Assembly: GCF_021028995.1 (NCBI RefSeq)
Contig: NZ_JAJJZG010000013.1
Span: 35,934-99,933 of the forward strand
DNA: 64,000 nt
Source of the DNA: Halobacterium sp. KA-4
GTDB lineage: Archaea > Halobacteriota > Halobacteria > Halobacteriales > Halobacteriaceae
Direction: 5' to 3'
This document shows, piece by piece, positions 1 to 9,333 of this stretch. The notes beneath the pieces were generated by a model that was not told where the DNA came from, searched no databases, and worked only from the letters and a program-made list of their open reading frames with translations. The stretch's first letter is position 1; each line of letters starts with the position of its first letter. The position numbers were made by a program, and so were the translations under genes.

Positions 1-498
1 ATCCGTCGAAACCGGCGGCTCCAGCACAAGCGGATCACCATGCGTTGTCAACGCGACGACTCCCGGCCCTTCGAGAGAGACGTTAGTGAAGCCACCAGCA
101 AAGGAGCCAGCGAGACTATCGATCGTACTGATCTCGTAGGTGAGTTCGGATTCGAACGCGAGAATATCCTCGCCGTTGACGGTGACCGACTCACCCGCCT
201 CCAGCTCTAGAATCTGGACTTTCTTCTCCTGGTCAGCCAGATACACGTGTCCGTCGCCGTCAACGGACATGATCGGCGTTCCTTCCCCTGTCGCCGCCTC
301 TTTTAAGAAGCCTCGAATCCCACCTTCCGCCGACGCTTGGCCGGTGAACGAAAGGTTGCCCGTGTACGCGACCATCGCGCCGGCCTTCGCCATGATCGAG
401 TCAGTGACGGCTACGTCAAGGGTGTAGCTGTTCTCACGCTGGAACGTGTCAGTGCTTTCCGTCGGTTCGTTCGCGGATTTGAACTGCGCAAGATCCAT
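1..498 (-). CDS. AIM24-family protein (TIGR00266-like), C-terminus cut by window edge
   Basis: The reading frame is open from an ATG at 498 to the window edge, so the C-terminus is missing. After about 35 residues it has the family's beta-rich pattern: AKAGAMVAYTGNLSF, GGIRGFLKEA, KKVQILELEAGESVTV and TTHGDPLVLEPP. AIM24 proteins form a trimeric beta-prism; their role in archaea is unknown. A clear paralogue lies at 23,697-24,349, sharing for instance AFES, KKVQIL and TTHGDPLV, but that copy is frameshifted. The gene diverges from the lipoprotein operon at 695, with a 196-bp shared promoter region between them. The family call is firm; the function is not. Confidence 0.85.
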   Translation of the reverse strand, partial: MDLAQFKSANEPTESTDTFQRENSYTLDVAVTDSIMAKAGAMVAYTGNLSFTGQASAEGGIRGFLKEAATGEGTPIMSVDGDGHVYLADQEKKVQILELEAGESVTVNGEDILAFESELTYEISTIDSLAGSFAGGFTNVSLEGPGVVALTTHGDPLVLEPPVSTD

Positions 499-694
499 GG
501 TTCACAGAGCCAGCGGCTGGCTCCACGCCAAGCGTCTCGTCGACCGGATATAAAATGAGTCGGGAGAATTCAGCCACCGAAACAACGCAGGACGCAAGAC
601 GTGTCGTAATGCTATCGTGTTTGAGCGTTCTCTCGAACTGAAACACCGAACCATGTGTTTTGTGGTGGCTGATCCTACGGCAGTGTGGAGAGTC

Positions 695-1345
695 ATGCAA
701 GCTACACGAATGCGAGTGGCGGCAGCAACCGCCCTCGTCGTCCTCACACTGACTGCCGGCTGCATCGGCGGACTATCAACTGATGGCTCCGTCGACGCTG
801 CCGCAGTTGGAGACGCAGTCGAACAGCGGTACGTCGCCCTGAACGGCTACGACGCGACGGTCACCCGCACGGTCGAAGTCGGCGACTCGACCACCACTGC
901 CCGCGCGAACGTCACCGTCCGCGGCGACCACCAAAAAATCACGTACACAGCTGGCCCCAACGCCGGTGAAACAGTCACGAATGCAGCCGACAGCAGTCCG
1001 GTCTTCACCGCCGGCCAACGCAGCACCGGCACAATCGCCCCGGCAAGCTATGGAGCACTCGCGGAAACACTCGTCCGAACCAGTAACGTCTCCGTCGATC
1101 GGGTAACCAACTATGGCGGCCACCAGACCGCAATCGTTGAACTCACTCCAACGGCCAACACAACGACGACAAACACCACGAACGTCACACGCACGGTCTG
1201 GGTGGACCTCAACCGTGAGATCCCCCTAAAGATCGTCACGTCATGGACGACCACCGACGGTCAGCCAGTGTCGGTCACGGTCACGTACGACGACGTCACC
1301 CTCCACGAGACGAACGCATCCGATAACACAGAGGTGGCGACGTGA
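695..1345 (+). CDS. Secreted lipoprotein, LolA/RseB-like fold possible
   Basis: I chose the ATG at 695, giving 216 aa, because it puts a signal peptide directly at the N-terminus: a hydrophobic stretch, then the lipobox LTAGC with Cys near residue 21. The frame is open further upstream but encodes nothing signal-like. The mature part is rich in Thr, Asn and Val and has many NxT/S sequons, as in surface-exposed haloarchaeal proteins. Repeated beta-strand patterns (TVWVDLNREIPLKIV, VSVTVTYDDV) resemble LolA/RseB-type lipoproteins, but that fold assignment is only a guess. The stop overlaps the next start by 4 bp (GTGA), so it is coupled to the S49 peptidase and DUF4350 genes. Confidence 0.8.
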   Translation: MQATRMRVAAATALVVLTLTAGCIGGLSTDGSVDAAAVGDAVEQRYVALNGYDATVTRTVEVGDSTTTARANVTVRGDHQKITYTAGPNAGETVTNAADSSPVFTAGQRSTGTIAPASYGALAETLVRTSNVSVDRVTNYGGHQTAIVELTPTANTTTTNTTNVTRTVWVDLNREIPLKIVTSWTTTDGQPVSVTVTYDDVTLHETNASDNTEVAT

Positions 1346-2253
1346 CATCCCTCGACGGCTCCGGCCGCCAGCTCACGCTCGTCCTCGTGCTTGTTGGCCT
1401 TCTCGTCGGCGTCGCCGTCGCGCCACAAGCTTGGGATAGCGCGAACGAACCGGAAGGGACGGTCGCTGTCGTGGAACTCCACGGCACGATCACAGGCGAC
1501 TCCGCGAGCGCGGTAATTGACAACCTCCGGGAGGCCCGCCAAAATGACTCCATCAAGGCAGTTGTCCTCGACGTTGATAGCCCGGGCGGGACGGCGTCAG
1601 CAAGCGAACAGTTCTACCTTGCGGTGAAACGCACCGCAAGTGAAATGCCCGTCATGACGAGCGTTACCGGTACCGCGGCCTCCGGATCCTACTACGCTGC
1701 CGCACCCACTGACAACATCTACGTCACGCCCGCCTCTGTAATCGGCAGCATCGGCGTGCGCGCCACCCTGCCCTCAGCGAACATCCCCGAGGGGCAAATC
1801 GTCACCGGCCCGGACAAAGTCGGGGGGTCAACGCCCGACGAGGTGCGCCAGCGCGTGGAGACACTGCGCCGTGCGTTCGTCGGCTCCGTATTCGCTGAGC
1901 GCGGCGACCGCATCGAACTCACACGCGAAGAAGTCTCGCACGCGAAAGTGTACGCAGGCGCCACCGGCGTGGAGAACGGCCTCGCCGATGAAATCGGCGG
2001 CATCGACACGGCCATCGCGGCCGCCGCCGACGACGCCGGCCTCAGCAACTACAACGTGGTGCGCATGGAAGCGCCGCAGCCATCGGTGCTCGCCCAACTC
2101 GGGCTCTCCACAGCCACCTCCGGCGACACAACCACTGCACAGACCTTCGAATACCGTGGCGTCGACACCGTCCAATACCTCATGCTGCACGGAACCATCA
2201 AAACCAAGACAACTAGCAACACAACGGAGGTGACTGCGAATGCAACCGCGTAA
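1342..2253 (+). CDS. S49-family serine protease (SppA-like signal peptide peptidase)
   Basis: This is a 303-aa protein with a GTG start overlapping the lipoprotein stop. An N-terminal membrane segment (residues ~10-28) is followed by a crotonase-like S49 domain. Visible are VVLDVDSPGGT (~75-84), the nucleophile motif TAASGSYY with Ser114, the VIGSIGV strand, and the C-terminal KVYAGATGVENGLADEIGG. S49 enzymes use a Ser/Lys dyad; I did not fix the lysine with certainty. Archaeal SppA enzymes digest leftover signal peptides or membrane-bound peptides, acting outside the membrane. The position between a lipoprotein gene and a membrane DUF4350 gene suggests a role in processing exported proteins. 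The tail after ~residue 240 is Thr-rich and not family-typical. Confidence 0.87.
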   Translation: MTSLDGSGRQLTLVLVLVGLLVGVAVAPQAWDSANEPEGTVAVVELHGTITGDSASAVIDNLREARQNDSIKAVVLDVDSPGGTASASEQFYLAVKRTASEMPVMTSVTGTAASGSYYAAAPTDNIYVTPASVIGSIGVRATLPSANIPEGQIVTGPDKVGGSTPDEVRQRVETLRRAFVGSVFAERGDRIELTREEVSHAKVYAGATGVENGLADEIGGIDTAIAAAADDAGLSNYNVVRMEAPQPSVLAQLGLSTATSGDTTTAQTFEYRGVDTVQYLMLHGTIKTKTTSNTTEVTANATA

Positions 2254-3247
2254 TGTTGCACGCGCTATCGGCATCATCGCCGTCGTCGCTGCAGTCGTCG
2301 TCGCCGCGGCATTCGCCGGCGGACTCCTCCTAGGCCCATCCACGCAGTCGGAAGCACCCAACGCACCCGCCTACAACACGAACGAACTCATCGCCGAACC
2401 AATCGAGGACGACGGCAGCGTCACCGCACCCACAGACGGCCAAGCGAAAACCGTCGTCATAGACATGAGCCATGGCAACGACGTCAGCGAAAACGACCTC
2501 CAACCACTGATCGACGCGCTCGTCGCCGCCGACCACAACGTCCGAATGTATAGCGGCGGGACATCAAGCATCGGCAGCCAGCCCGGTGCGGCGTTCAACG
2601 AAACGCTACGCGGCGCGGACGCGCTCGTCGCAGCCAGCCCCGCGACGACGTACTCGTCGAACGAGGTAGCGGGCGTAGAAGCATTCGCCGACGCGGGCGG
2701 TCGCGTGCTGCTCGCCGCCGAACCACCAACAACTACGAGCACAACCTCAACCGTCTCGATACCCGGCTTATCATCCGGCGGAACGATCGCCGCTGCCGGC
2801 CAGCCGACGAACCTCGCAGCGACATTCGGTGTGTCGTTCGGGAACGGCTACCTCTACGACATGACCGAGAACGCGAACAACTTCCAGTCCGTCCACGCGG
2901 GCGGTGACAGCGGCGTCGCCGACGGTGTTGAGAACGCGATACTCACCGACGCCACACCCGTAACGACCGGCGGAGACGCCTCCTCAGTGCTCACCGCCAG
3001 CGACGTCTCACTGTCGTCGACGCGTGAAGAAGCATCGTACAGCGTCGCCGCGCGCAACGGCGACGTGCTTGCCGTCGGGGACACCGACTTCCTGACGTCC
3101 AGCGCCACTGCAGGCGACAACGACGTTCTGTTGAGTAACGTCGCGGCGTTCCTCGTTAGCGGCGATAAAGAAGCAGGCGCACCGGCCAGCCCATCAAGTT
3201 CGACTGGCGAGCAGAACGGAACCATGCCGCCGGTCATGACGGCTTGA
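2240..3247 (+). CDS. DUF4350-domain membrane-anchored protein
   Basis: The 335-aa frame starts at an ATG inside the end of the peptidase gene (14-bp overlap), so the three genes form one coupled operon. It has one N-terminal membrane segment (~residues 9-31, AIGIIAVVAAVVVAAAFAGG). A Rossmann-like DUF4350 domain follows: VVIDMSHGND, LVAADHNVRMYSGG, LRGADALVAASP and FADAGGRVLLAAEP. This domain is often found near transporters or MoxR/exported-protein clusters, and its function is unknown. The C-terminal ~25 residues are low-complexity Ser/Pro/Ala. The gene converges on livF, with only 21 bp between the two stops. Confidence 0.78.
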   Translation: MQPRNVARAIGIIAVVAAVVVAAAFAGGLLLGPSTQSEAPNAPAYNTNELIAEPIEDDGSVTAPTDGQAKTVVIDMSHGNDVSENDLQPLIDALVAADHNVRMYSGGTSSIGSQPGAAFNETLRGADALVAASPATTYSSNEVAGVEAFADAGGRVLLAAEPPTTTSTTSTVSIPGLSSGGTIAAAGQPTNLAATFGVSFGNGYLYDMTENANNFQSVHAGGDSGVADGVENAILTDATPVTTGGDASSVLTASDVSLSSTREEASYSVAARNGDVLAVGDTDFLTSSATAGDNDVLLSNVAAFLVSGDKEAGAPASPSSSTGEQNGTMPPVMTA

Positions 3248-3268
3248 TTACCCCGGCTGTAACCGGAG

Positions 3269-4018
3269 TTAGCCGCCGAGGAACTCCTGGCGGACCTCCT
3301 CGTCCGCAAGGAGCGCGTCGCCGTCGTCCATGTAACTGTTCTCGCCGTTGACGAGCACGTAGCCGCGGTCGCAGCGGCGCAACGCCTCCTTGGCGTTCTG
3401 CTCAACCATCAACACGGAGGTGCCGTCGTCGTTGATGCGGTCGATGCGGTCGAACATCTCGTCGACCAGGTCCGGCGCCAGCCCCGCCGAGGGTTCGTCG
3501 AGCATCAGGAGGTCGGGGTCAAGCATGAGCGCGCGCCCCATCGCCAGCATCTGCTGTTGGCCGCCCGACAGCGACCCCGCCTTCTGGCCGGACCGCTCTT
3601 CGAGAATCGGGAAACGATCATACACCGCCCGTATCTGGTCCTCGGGGACGTGGTCGAGGATGTACGCGCCCATCTCAAGGTTCTCGCGGACCGACAGCCC
3701 CGCGAAGACGTTCTCGTTCTGGGGGACGTAGCCGATGCCCTCGTGGATGATTTCCTCCGGCGGGAGTTCGTGGATGGGCGTCTCCTGGAACGTAATCGCG
3801 CCGCCCATGTACGTCGTCAGCCCGAAGATGGACTTCATCACGGTGGACTTGCCGGCCCCGTTCGGCCCAACGATAGTGACGTACTCGCCGTCACGGACGT
3901 CGAGGTCCACGCCCGAGAGCACCTGGAGGTCGCCGTAGCCCGCATCGAGGTCGCGGACCGCGAGAATACCCTCCTCGCCATCGGGGAGCGCGGCCTCGCG
4001 GGAAGCGTGCTCGCTCAT
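3269..4018 (-). CDS. livF: Branched-chain amino acid-type ABC transporter ATP-binding protein LivF
   Basis: This is a 249-aa ATPase, the last gene of a four-gene importer operon. Walker A is GPNGAGKST (~residues 53-61), the Q-loop region is GYVPQNENVFAGL, the signature is LSGGQQQ, and Walker B is LLMLDEPSAGLAP. The length and the VPQNENVF segment are typical of LivF in the HAAT family, one of the two NBDs that drive uptake of amino acids, amides or urea. Its start overlaps the livG stop by 4 bp. Substrate cannot be told from the ATPase. Confidence 0.93.
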   Translation of the reverse strand: MSEHASREAALPDGEEGILAVRDLDAGYGDLQVLSGVDLDVRDGEYVTIVGPNGAGKSTVMKSIFGLTTYMGGAITFQETPIHELPPEEIIHEGIGYVPQNENVFAGLSVRENLEMGAYILDHVPEDQIRAVYDRFPILEERSGQKAGSLSGGQQQMLAMGRALMLDPDLLMLDEPSAGLAPDLVDEMFDRIDRINDDGTSVLMVEQNAKEALRRCDRGYVLVNGENSYMDDGDALLADEEVRQEFLGG

Positions 4019-4905
4019 ACGTTCCCCCCGAGGTAGGCCTCGATAACTTCCTCATTGTTCTGTATCTGTTCGGGCGGCCCCTCATCGAGGACGCGCCCCT
4101 GGTGCATGACGATAACGTGCTCGCAGTTCTCCATAATAAGATCCATGTCGTGTTCGACGAGCAGGAACGTCAGCCCCTGCTCACGGAGGTCGTGGATACG
4201 GTCCAGGAGTTTCTCCTCCAGCGTAGGGTTGACGCCCGCGAACGGCTCGTCCAGCAACATCACATCGGGGTCGGTCATCAGCGCGCGCGCCAGTTCAAGC
4301 AGTTTGCGCTGGCCACCCGAGAGGTTACCGGCGTACTCGGTTGCGAGGTGGTCGAGTTCGAAGAACTCCAAGGTCTCCCAGGCCTCCTCGCGGAGGTCGC
4401 GCTCCTGGGTAACGACCTGCCCGCGCAGTCCCGGGACAACCGAGCGCGTGATGGATTCACCCTTCTGCCCGCCCGGCGCGAGCATCACGTTCTCCAGGAC
4501 GGTCATCTCGTCGAGCTGGCGGGCAATCTGGAACGTCCGCACGAGCCCACGCTGGGCGATCTCGTGAGGCCGGAGGCCGGTGACTTCCTCGCCGCGGAAG
4601 TAGACATCGCCGGCAGTCGGCTCGTGAACCCCCGTGATGCAGTTGAACGTCGTGGACTTCCCGGCACCGTTCGGACCGATGAGCCCCGTAAGCGACCCTT
4701 CTTCGACTTCAAAGGAAGCACCATCAACGGCCGTGATACCGCCGAACTCCTTGCGCAGCCCCTCAACTCTGAGCGGAAGCCCGTGGGGGACTTCCTTCGC
4801 GCCCTTCTCGATTTCGGAGTCGGCGCCTTCCGGTTCGATATCCTCGGGGATGTCGACGTCCTCGGGCACCTCGGCGTCGGCGATGTCGTCGCCGGCGTTA
4901 CTCAT
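4015..4905 (-). CDS. livG: HAAT-family ABC transporter ATP-binding protein LivG
   Basis: I placed the start at the ATG at 4905 (296 aa). The open frame runs further upstream, but that part is out-of-frame livM sequence and is not haloarchaeal in composition. A 40-residue very acidic N-terminal extension (DDIADAEVPEDVDIPED...) precedes the ATPase domain. Walker A is GPNGAGKST, the LivG-typical TVLENVMLAPG region follows, the signature is LSGGQRK and Walker B is VMLLDEPFAGVNP. It pairs with LivF as the NBD heterodimer. It overlaps livM by 8 bp upstream and livF by 4 bp downstream, which implies translational coupling. Confidence 0.93.
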   Translation of the reverse strand: MSNAGDDIADAEVPEDVDIPEDIEPEGADSEIEKGAKEVPHGLPLRVEGLRKEFGGITAVDGASFEVEEGSLTGLIGPNGAGKSTTFNCITGVHEPTAGDVYFRGEEVTGLRPHEIAQRGLVRTFQIARQLDEMTVLENVMLAPGGQKGESITRSVVPGLRGQVVTQERDLREEAWETLEFFELDHLATEYAGNLSGGQRKLLELARALMTDPDVMLLDEPFAGVNPTLEEKLLDRIHDLREQGLTFLLVEHDMDLIMENCEHVIVMHQGRVLDEGPPEQIQNNEEVIEAYLGGNV

Positions 4906-6220
4906 CGTCGTCACCCCCGTTCTCGGCAGCGGCATTACTGTGGCCGGGGCGCGTATCCGCAGCCAGTGAGACACCGGCGGCGGTCTCCTTACGTGCGCCG
5001 AGCAGGCCGTCCGGCCGGCGCTGGACAAGCACCACGAGCAACAGCCCCATACCCATGAACCGGAGCGTGTCAATATTGTTTAACAAGAATCCGGCCAGCG
5101 GCATGAGTTCGCCGCTGGCGATAGGGACAAGCGCCTCGATGAGATTCGCGGGATCAGCAGAGACCTCGAAGGCGTTCGTGATAATGTTCCGGACGACCGG
5201 CGGTGCCTCAAACAGCAGACTGGCGAACAGCGCGCCGCCGAGCACGCTCCCCATGTTCGACCCGGCGCCGCCAATAATGAGCGCGATGAAGATGTAGAAC
5301 GTGATGTTCGGCCGGAACGTCACCGGCGTAATCGACGCCCGCGGCCCCATCGCGAACCAGAGGATACCCGCCAGGCCCATCAGCCCGCAGCCCAGCGCGA
5401 ACGCGCGCACCTTGAAATTCTGAGTATCCTTGCCTAGCGACTGGGCGGCGGTCTCGTCCTCGCGGATAGCCTTCAGCACACGGCCGTACGGGGACTTCCC
5501 CGTACGCTCCAGGACGAGGTAGACGACCAGCAGCGCCACCAACACGCCAACCGTGTAGACGGTGGGGATGGCAACGAACCGCTCAACGCCGAACGACGAG
5601 AAGAACGAGAACACCACCTCGCCGACCGCAGTCGGCTCCGAAACGGTGTTCGTCGGGTCCTGGAGCAGCAGCGCGTTGACTGGATTCGTCGGGAGATTGT
5701 CAAAGCCGCTTGCACCGCCCGTGATGTCAGCGAATGCGGGCGTGTTGTAGAAGATACGGATGATCTCCGAGAGCGCAACCGTGACGATGGCGAGATAGTC
5801 GGCTTTCAAGCGAAGCGCGGGCAGCGCCGCGACGAGGCCAACGAGGGTGGCCGCGAGCATGCCGCCGATAATACCGATAGGGAGTGGGAGGCCAAGTCCC
5901 GGCGGCGCGCCCGTGGGCGAACTGGACAGCATCGCGACGGTGTACGCGCCGACCGCCATGAAGCCCGCCACACCGATGTTGAACAGGCCCGCGTACCCCC
6001 ACTGGATGTTCAGCGCGAGCACGACGATACCGTACACCGCCGACAGGAACGTCACGCGGCGCACGAGCGCGAGCAGGCCGGTGTTCCCGTAACCGAGCTG
6101 GGTGCCGAATGCGTAGAACAGCGCCCAAATGCCGAGGAACATCACGGTGACTTTCGCGGCGTCGTACGCGAACAGGTTGCGCAGCGGGTCGAGGACATCC
6201 CGCGTGGTGGACTCGCTCAT
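4898..6220 (-). CDS. livM: HAAT-family ABC transporter permease LivM
   Basis: The start at 6220 gives 440 aa beginning MSESTTRDVLDPLR; an upstream extension in this frame is shadow sequence of livH. About 10 hydrophobic segments are visible. LivM hallmarks include NIQWGYAGLFNIGVAGFMAVGAY split over two helices, LRLKADYLAIVTVALSEIIR, the cytoplasmic EAA-like loop GRVLKAIREDETAAQSLGKD, and the GGAGSNMGSVLGGALF segment. An insert between helices (residues ~185-225, GGASGFDNLPTNPVNALL...) is longer than in E. coli LivM but is common in archaeal versions. It overlaps livH by 4 bp. Confidence 0.92.
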   Translation of the reverse strand: MSESTTRDVLDPLRNLFAYDAAKVTVMFLGIWALFYAFGTQLGYGNTGLLALVRRVTFLSAVYGIVVLALNIQWGYAGLFNIGVAGFMAVGAYTVAMLSSSPTGAPPGLGLPLPIGIIGGMLAATLVGLVAALPALRLKADYLAIVTVALSEIIRIFYNTPAFADITGGASGFDNLPTNPVNALLLQDPTNTVSEPTAVGEVVFSFFSSFGVERFVAIPTVYTVGVLVALLVVYLVLERTGKSPYGRVLKAIREDETAAQSLGKDTQNFKVRAFALGCGLMGLAGILWFAMGPRASITPVTFRPNITFYIFIALIIGGAGSNMGSVLGGALFASLLFEAPPVVRNIITNAFEVSADPANLIEALVPIASGELMPLAGFLLNNIDTLRFMGMGLLLVVLVQRRPDGLLGARKETAAGVSLAADTRPGHSNAAAENGGDDDE

Positions 6221-7473
6221 GCGGTCTTCACCCCCCCGAAGATGCCCGACGGGCGGAACAGTAGGATGAGAATCATGAGCGCGAACGCGGTCGGCCGGGC
6301 GAACGACGAGAGATCGCCCTGCAGCCAGATGAGCGACATCCGGCTCGCGAGCCCAATGACGAGCCCGCCCGCGATGGCGCCGTAGATGGAGCCGATACCA
6401 CCCATGATGACCGCCGCGAAGATGAGTAACAGAAGCAGCCAGCCAGTCTGGAAGCCCAGCCCGCCCTGCGAGAGCACGAGCAGGTAGCCGGCGGCACCCG
6501 TCAGCCCGGCGCCGATGAGCCACGTCGACTTGATGACGCGCTCGGTCGGAATGCCGGTGACCTGCGCGAGCGCGCGGTTGTCGGCCATCGCGCGCATCGC
6601 CTTCCCGAGTTTCGTCTGCTGGAGGAGGATGTGGAGGCCAAACATGAGCACGGCCGCGACAACTACGAGCGTAACCTCGTGAAGGTCAATAATGATAGAG
6701 CCACGGGCCGGGCCGAGGAACGGCAGCGCGTCCGTCACCGCCTCCGCGACGTTCATCGACGGGAGCTGTTCGGTCGACGTGACGATGCGACGGCTGTTCC
6801 CGAAGACGAACGCGACCAGGTACCGGAGCATGAACGCCACGCCGATGGACGCGATGAGCAACGAGATACCGTCAGCGTCGCGCATCGGTCGGTAGACGAA
6901 GCGATCAAGCACGAGCGCGACGACGACGGTCATCGCAACGGCGACGACCAGCCCGACGACGATGGCGACCGGGGACAGCCAGATGTTCGCGCCGGCGTCC
7001 AGCGGCGGCGTCCGAAGTAAGACGAGCGAGACGAGGTCCACGTCACCCGCGCGGGACTGCCCGAGGCCGGTGACGGCGTTGACGACAGTCTCGGTGAGCG
7101 CGAGCAAGCCGCCGATGCCGGCGATGACGTAGGTGACCGCCCACCCCGAGAACGCGCCCACGGTGAGGTAGTCGCCGTGCGCGAAGTTGGCGAAGTTGAG
7201 GATGCTGTACGTCAGCGACAGGCCGATGCTCGCGAGGCCGATGACGGCGCCGATGACGACGCCGCTCCACGCCAGCCCCACGACTTCACTGATGGGGACG
7301 TCCCCGCCGAACCAGAGCGCGAACCACGGGGTCTCGAAGGGACCCATCGAGACGCCCACGAGTTTCGCGAGCAGGTCCAAGAGGAGGACGGCCGCGACCG
7401 CCCAGACGACGGCCGCGCCGGGACTGCGCCGCGCGGCCCGGAGTCCGCGTTCTACTGTTGCGTTCGCTTCCAT
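6217..7473 (-). CDS. livH: HAAT-family ABC transporter permease LivH
   Basis: This is the first gene of the operon, 418 aa from the ATG at 7473; an in-frame GTG 30 bp upstream would add ten residues and cannot be excluded. LivH features are IGLASIGLSLTYSILNFANFAHGDYLTVGAF, the loop LGKAMRAMADNRALAQVTGI, and IIMGGIGSIYGAIAGG near the C-terminus (written here in pieces of the family pattern). A ~45-residue loop between the early helices (around residues 115-160) is an insertion relative to bacterial LivH. No periplasmic-type substrate-binding protein gene is found anywhere in this window, so the receptor must be encoded elsewhere. Adjacent amt-glnK suggests a nitrogenous substrate. Confidence 0.9.
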   Translation of the reverse strand: MEANATVERGLRAARRSPGAAVVWAVAAVLLLDLLAKLVGVSMGPFETPWFALWFGGDVPISEVVGLAWSGVVIGAVIGLASIGLSLTYSILNFANFAHGDYLTVGAFSGWAVTYVIAGIGGLLALTETVVNAVTGLGQSRAGDVDLVSLVLLRTPPLDAGANIWLSPVAIVVGLVVAVAMTVVVALVLDRFVYRPMRDADGISLLIASIGVAFMLRYLVAFVFGNSRRIVTSTEQLPSMNVAEAVTDALPFLGPARGSIIIDLHEVTLVVVAAVLMFGLHILLQQTKLGKAMRAMADNRALAQVTGIPTERVIKSTWLIGAGLTGAAGYLLVLSQGGLGFQTGWLLLLLIFAAVIMGGIGSIYGAIAGGLVIGLASRMSLIWLQGDLSSFARPTAFALMILILLFRPSGIFGGVKTA

Positions 7474-7601
7474 GTGTAGTTCTCTCGTGGTAGGCTCAGA
7501 CACGGAACGATAAATAACGCTCGTTCGACATGGCAGTATTTGCCTAACATGGCACCTGTTGGCGAGACGTGCACGAAAAATTAAGTCGAAGCCGCGCTGC
7601 G

Positions 7602-7955
7602 TCAGACCGCGTCGACACCCGACTCGCCGGTCCGAATCTGGTAAGCCTCCGAGACCGGGAGGATGAAGATCTTGCCGTCACCCGGCTCGCCCGTGTGGGC
7701 AGCGTCGCTGAGGGCTTCCGCGACCTCCTCAGCATCGATGTCCGCAACGACAATCTCGATTTTTACCTTCTGGTGAAGATCGACGGTATACTCCTCGCCG
7801 CGCCACTGCTCGGTCATCGCGGGCTGGCTGCCGCGCCCGCTGACGTCCGTGACCGTCAGACTGGGCGCGCCGACTTCCGCCAGCGCCTTCTTCGCTTCCG
7901 AGAGTTTGTCCGGCCGAATAACCGCCATGACGAGTTCAATATCGCTTTCAGTCAT
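7602..7955 (-). CDS. glnK: PII nitrogen-regulatory protein GlnK
   Basis: This is a 117-aa PII protein lying 3' of amt with an 8-bp overlap, the classic amtB-glnK pair; GlnK plugs the Amt channel when nitrogen is plentiful. The PII signature appears in the T-loop (residues ~37-60: [20 protein letters not shown]) and the B-loop ([15 protein letters not shown]). By alignment to E. coli GlnB the uridylylated Tyr51 corresponds to Tyr56 here and is kept, while the Tyr46 position is Trp51. Archaeal PII is usually regulated by ATP/ADP/2-oxoglutarate rather than by uridylylation. The livH start lies 128 bp downstream on the same strand, so read-through or nitrogen co-regulation is plausible. Confidence 0.95.
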   Translation of the reverse strand: MTESDIELVMAVIRPDKLSEAKKALAEVGAPSLTVTDVSGRGSQPAMTEQWRGEEYTVDLHQKVKIEIVVADIDAEEVAEALSDAAHTGEPGDGKIFILPVSEAYQIRTGESGVDAV

Positions 7956-9333
7956 CTTCGTTCACCCCACTGCCGTCAGTTGCCATAGCTCCACTGTCCC
8001 CGCTGGTGACCGTGACGCCGCCGTCGCCGGCGGTGTCGACGAACTCGGGGTACGCCGTGTACCCGTGCTCGCTGCGGTCGAGACCGATGTCTTCGTCGTC
8101 CTCGTCGGGGCGAAGCCCGACAGAGACGTCCGCGAGCTTGAATACGATTGCCGTCGTGGCGACGGTCCAGACGACGATGACGCCGATGCTGACCGCCTGC
8201 ATCAGGAACTGCGAGGCGGAGAAGCCGTCGACCGCGAACACCGGAATCAGCAGCGTCCCGATTGCGCCTGCGCTCCCGTGGACGGGGAAGACGGCCGCGA
8301 CGTCGTCGATTTTGAGCTTGTCCGTGACCCACCGGTAGACGATGGGGGCCTGTGCGCCGCCGATGATGCCGAGGACGAGGCCGCCGACCCACGTGACGTG
8401 GGGGACAGCGCCGGTAACTGCGACGAGTCCGGCGAGCAGACCGCTGGCGGTGAACAGCGGGTCGGGTTTGCCGTCCGACCAGCCGGTCACGAGTGCGGCA
8501 GCGACTGCGCCACCGCCCATGCCGAGGGTGGTGTTCAGCGCGACGCGACCGAGCGCGTCACCGTTGAACGAGAGCGCGCCGTCCGTGACGCTGAGCACTG
8601 CGGCCTGCGTGCCGACGTTGAAGCCGTACCAGCCGAACGCAAGGATGAACGTCCCGAGCACGGCTAGCGTGATGGAGTGACCGGGGATTGGCTGGCTGTT
8701 GCCTTCGGAGTCGTAGCGACCGCGGCGTGGACCGACCATGTACGCGCCGACGAGACCGGCGACGCCGCCGAGCATGTGGACGACGGTCGCGCCAGCGAAG
8801 TCGAGGAAGCCCGCACCGATGGCCTCACCGATGTAGCCCGCACTTGACAGCAGGCCGTTGCCCCCCCATGCGAACCCGGCGATAACTGGGTAGATGAACG
8901 CCGTGAGGCCGATGGAGTAGAAGATGTACGCTTTGAATTTGATGCGTTCGGCGACCGCCCCGCTGACGATGGTCGCCGCGGTCATCGCGAACACGGCGCT
9001 GAACAGGTACGAACCGATCCACGCACTCGGGTCGTTAATGTACGCGAACGCCGCGGAAACGCTTACTTCCGCGCCAGGCGTGGTGAGGGCGCCCGCAAGC
9101 CCGAAGACGCCGAGCCCGAGCACGAAGAATACGAGGACGCCCATCCCCCAGTCCATGAGGTTCTTCATGAGGACGTTGGCGACGTTCTTCGCGCGCACCT
9201 GCCCCGCCTCCAGCAGCGCGAAGCCCGGCTGCATGAAGAAGATGAGGAAGCAGACCACGAGCGTCCAGACGGTGTTGACGCCGTTGACGATGGTGCCGGC
9301 GTCCGCCTGCGCGAGGAGTGCTCCCTCAAGCAT
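7948..9333 (-). CDS. amt: Ammonium transporter Amt
   Basis: It encodes 461 aa from the ATG at 9333, with about 11 membrane segments. Amt hallmarks are the N-terminal [19 protein letters not shown], the first conserved His in [16 protein letters not shown], and the second in [16 protein letters not shown]; the two form the pore twin-His site. Family text such as [10 protein letters not shown] is also present. The ~65-residue acidic C-terminal tail ([15 protein letters not shown]...) is the cytoplasmic region that meets GlnK. An in-frame ATG six codons upstream is possible but lacks support. The 395-bp upstream gap probably holds its nitrogen-responsive promoter. Confidence 0.95.
   Translation of the reverse strand: MLEGALLAQADAGTIVNGVNTVWTLVVCFLIFFMQPGFALLEAGQVRAKNVANVLMKNLMDWGMGVLVFFVLGLGVFGLAGALTTPGAEVSVSAAFAYINDPSAWIGSYLFSAVFAMTAATIVSGAVAERIKFKAYIFYSIGLTAFIYPVIAGFAWGGNGLLSSAGYIGEAIGAGFLDFAGATVVHMLGGVAGLVGAYMVGPRRGRYDSEGNSQPIPGHSITLAVLGTFILAFGWYGFNVGTQAAVLSVTDGALSFNGDALGRVALNTTLGMGGGAVAAALVTGWSDGKPDPLFTASGLLAGLVAVTGAVPHVTWVGGLVLGIIGGAQAPIVYRWVTDKLKIDDVAAVFPVHGSAGAIGTLLIPVFAVDGFSASQFLMQAVSIGVIVVWTVATTAIVFKLADVSVGLRPDEDDEDIGLDRSEHGYTAYPEFVDTAGDGGVTVTSGDSGAMATDGSGVNEDD

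Noticed and set aside
4898..6523. LivM reading frame extended to 6,523 with a 100-residue basic N-terminus
   Set aside because: The extension is Arg/His-rich and antisense-like within livH; the normal LivM start is ATG 6,220.
7602..7955. Loss of the PII uridylylation tyrosine
   Set aside because: At first Trp51 looked like the modified residue, but alignment shows it equals E. coli Tyr46; the Tyr51 equivalent (Tyr56) is present.
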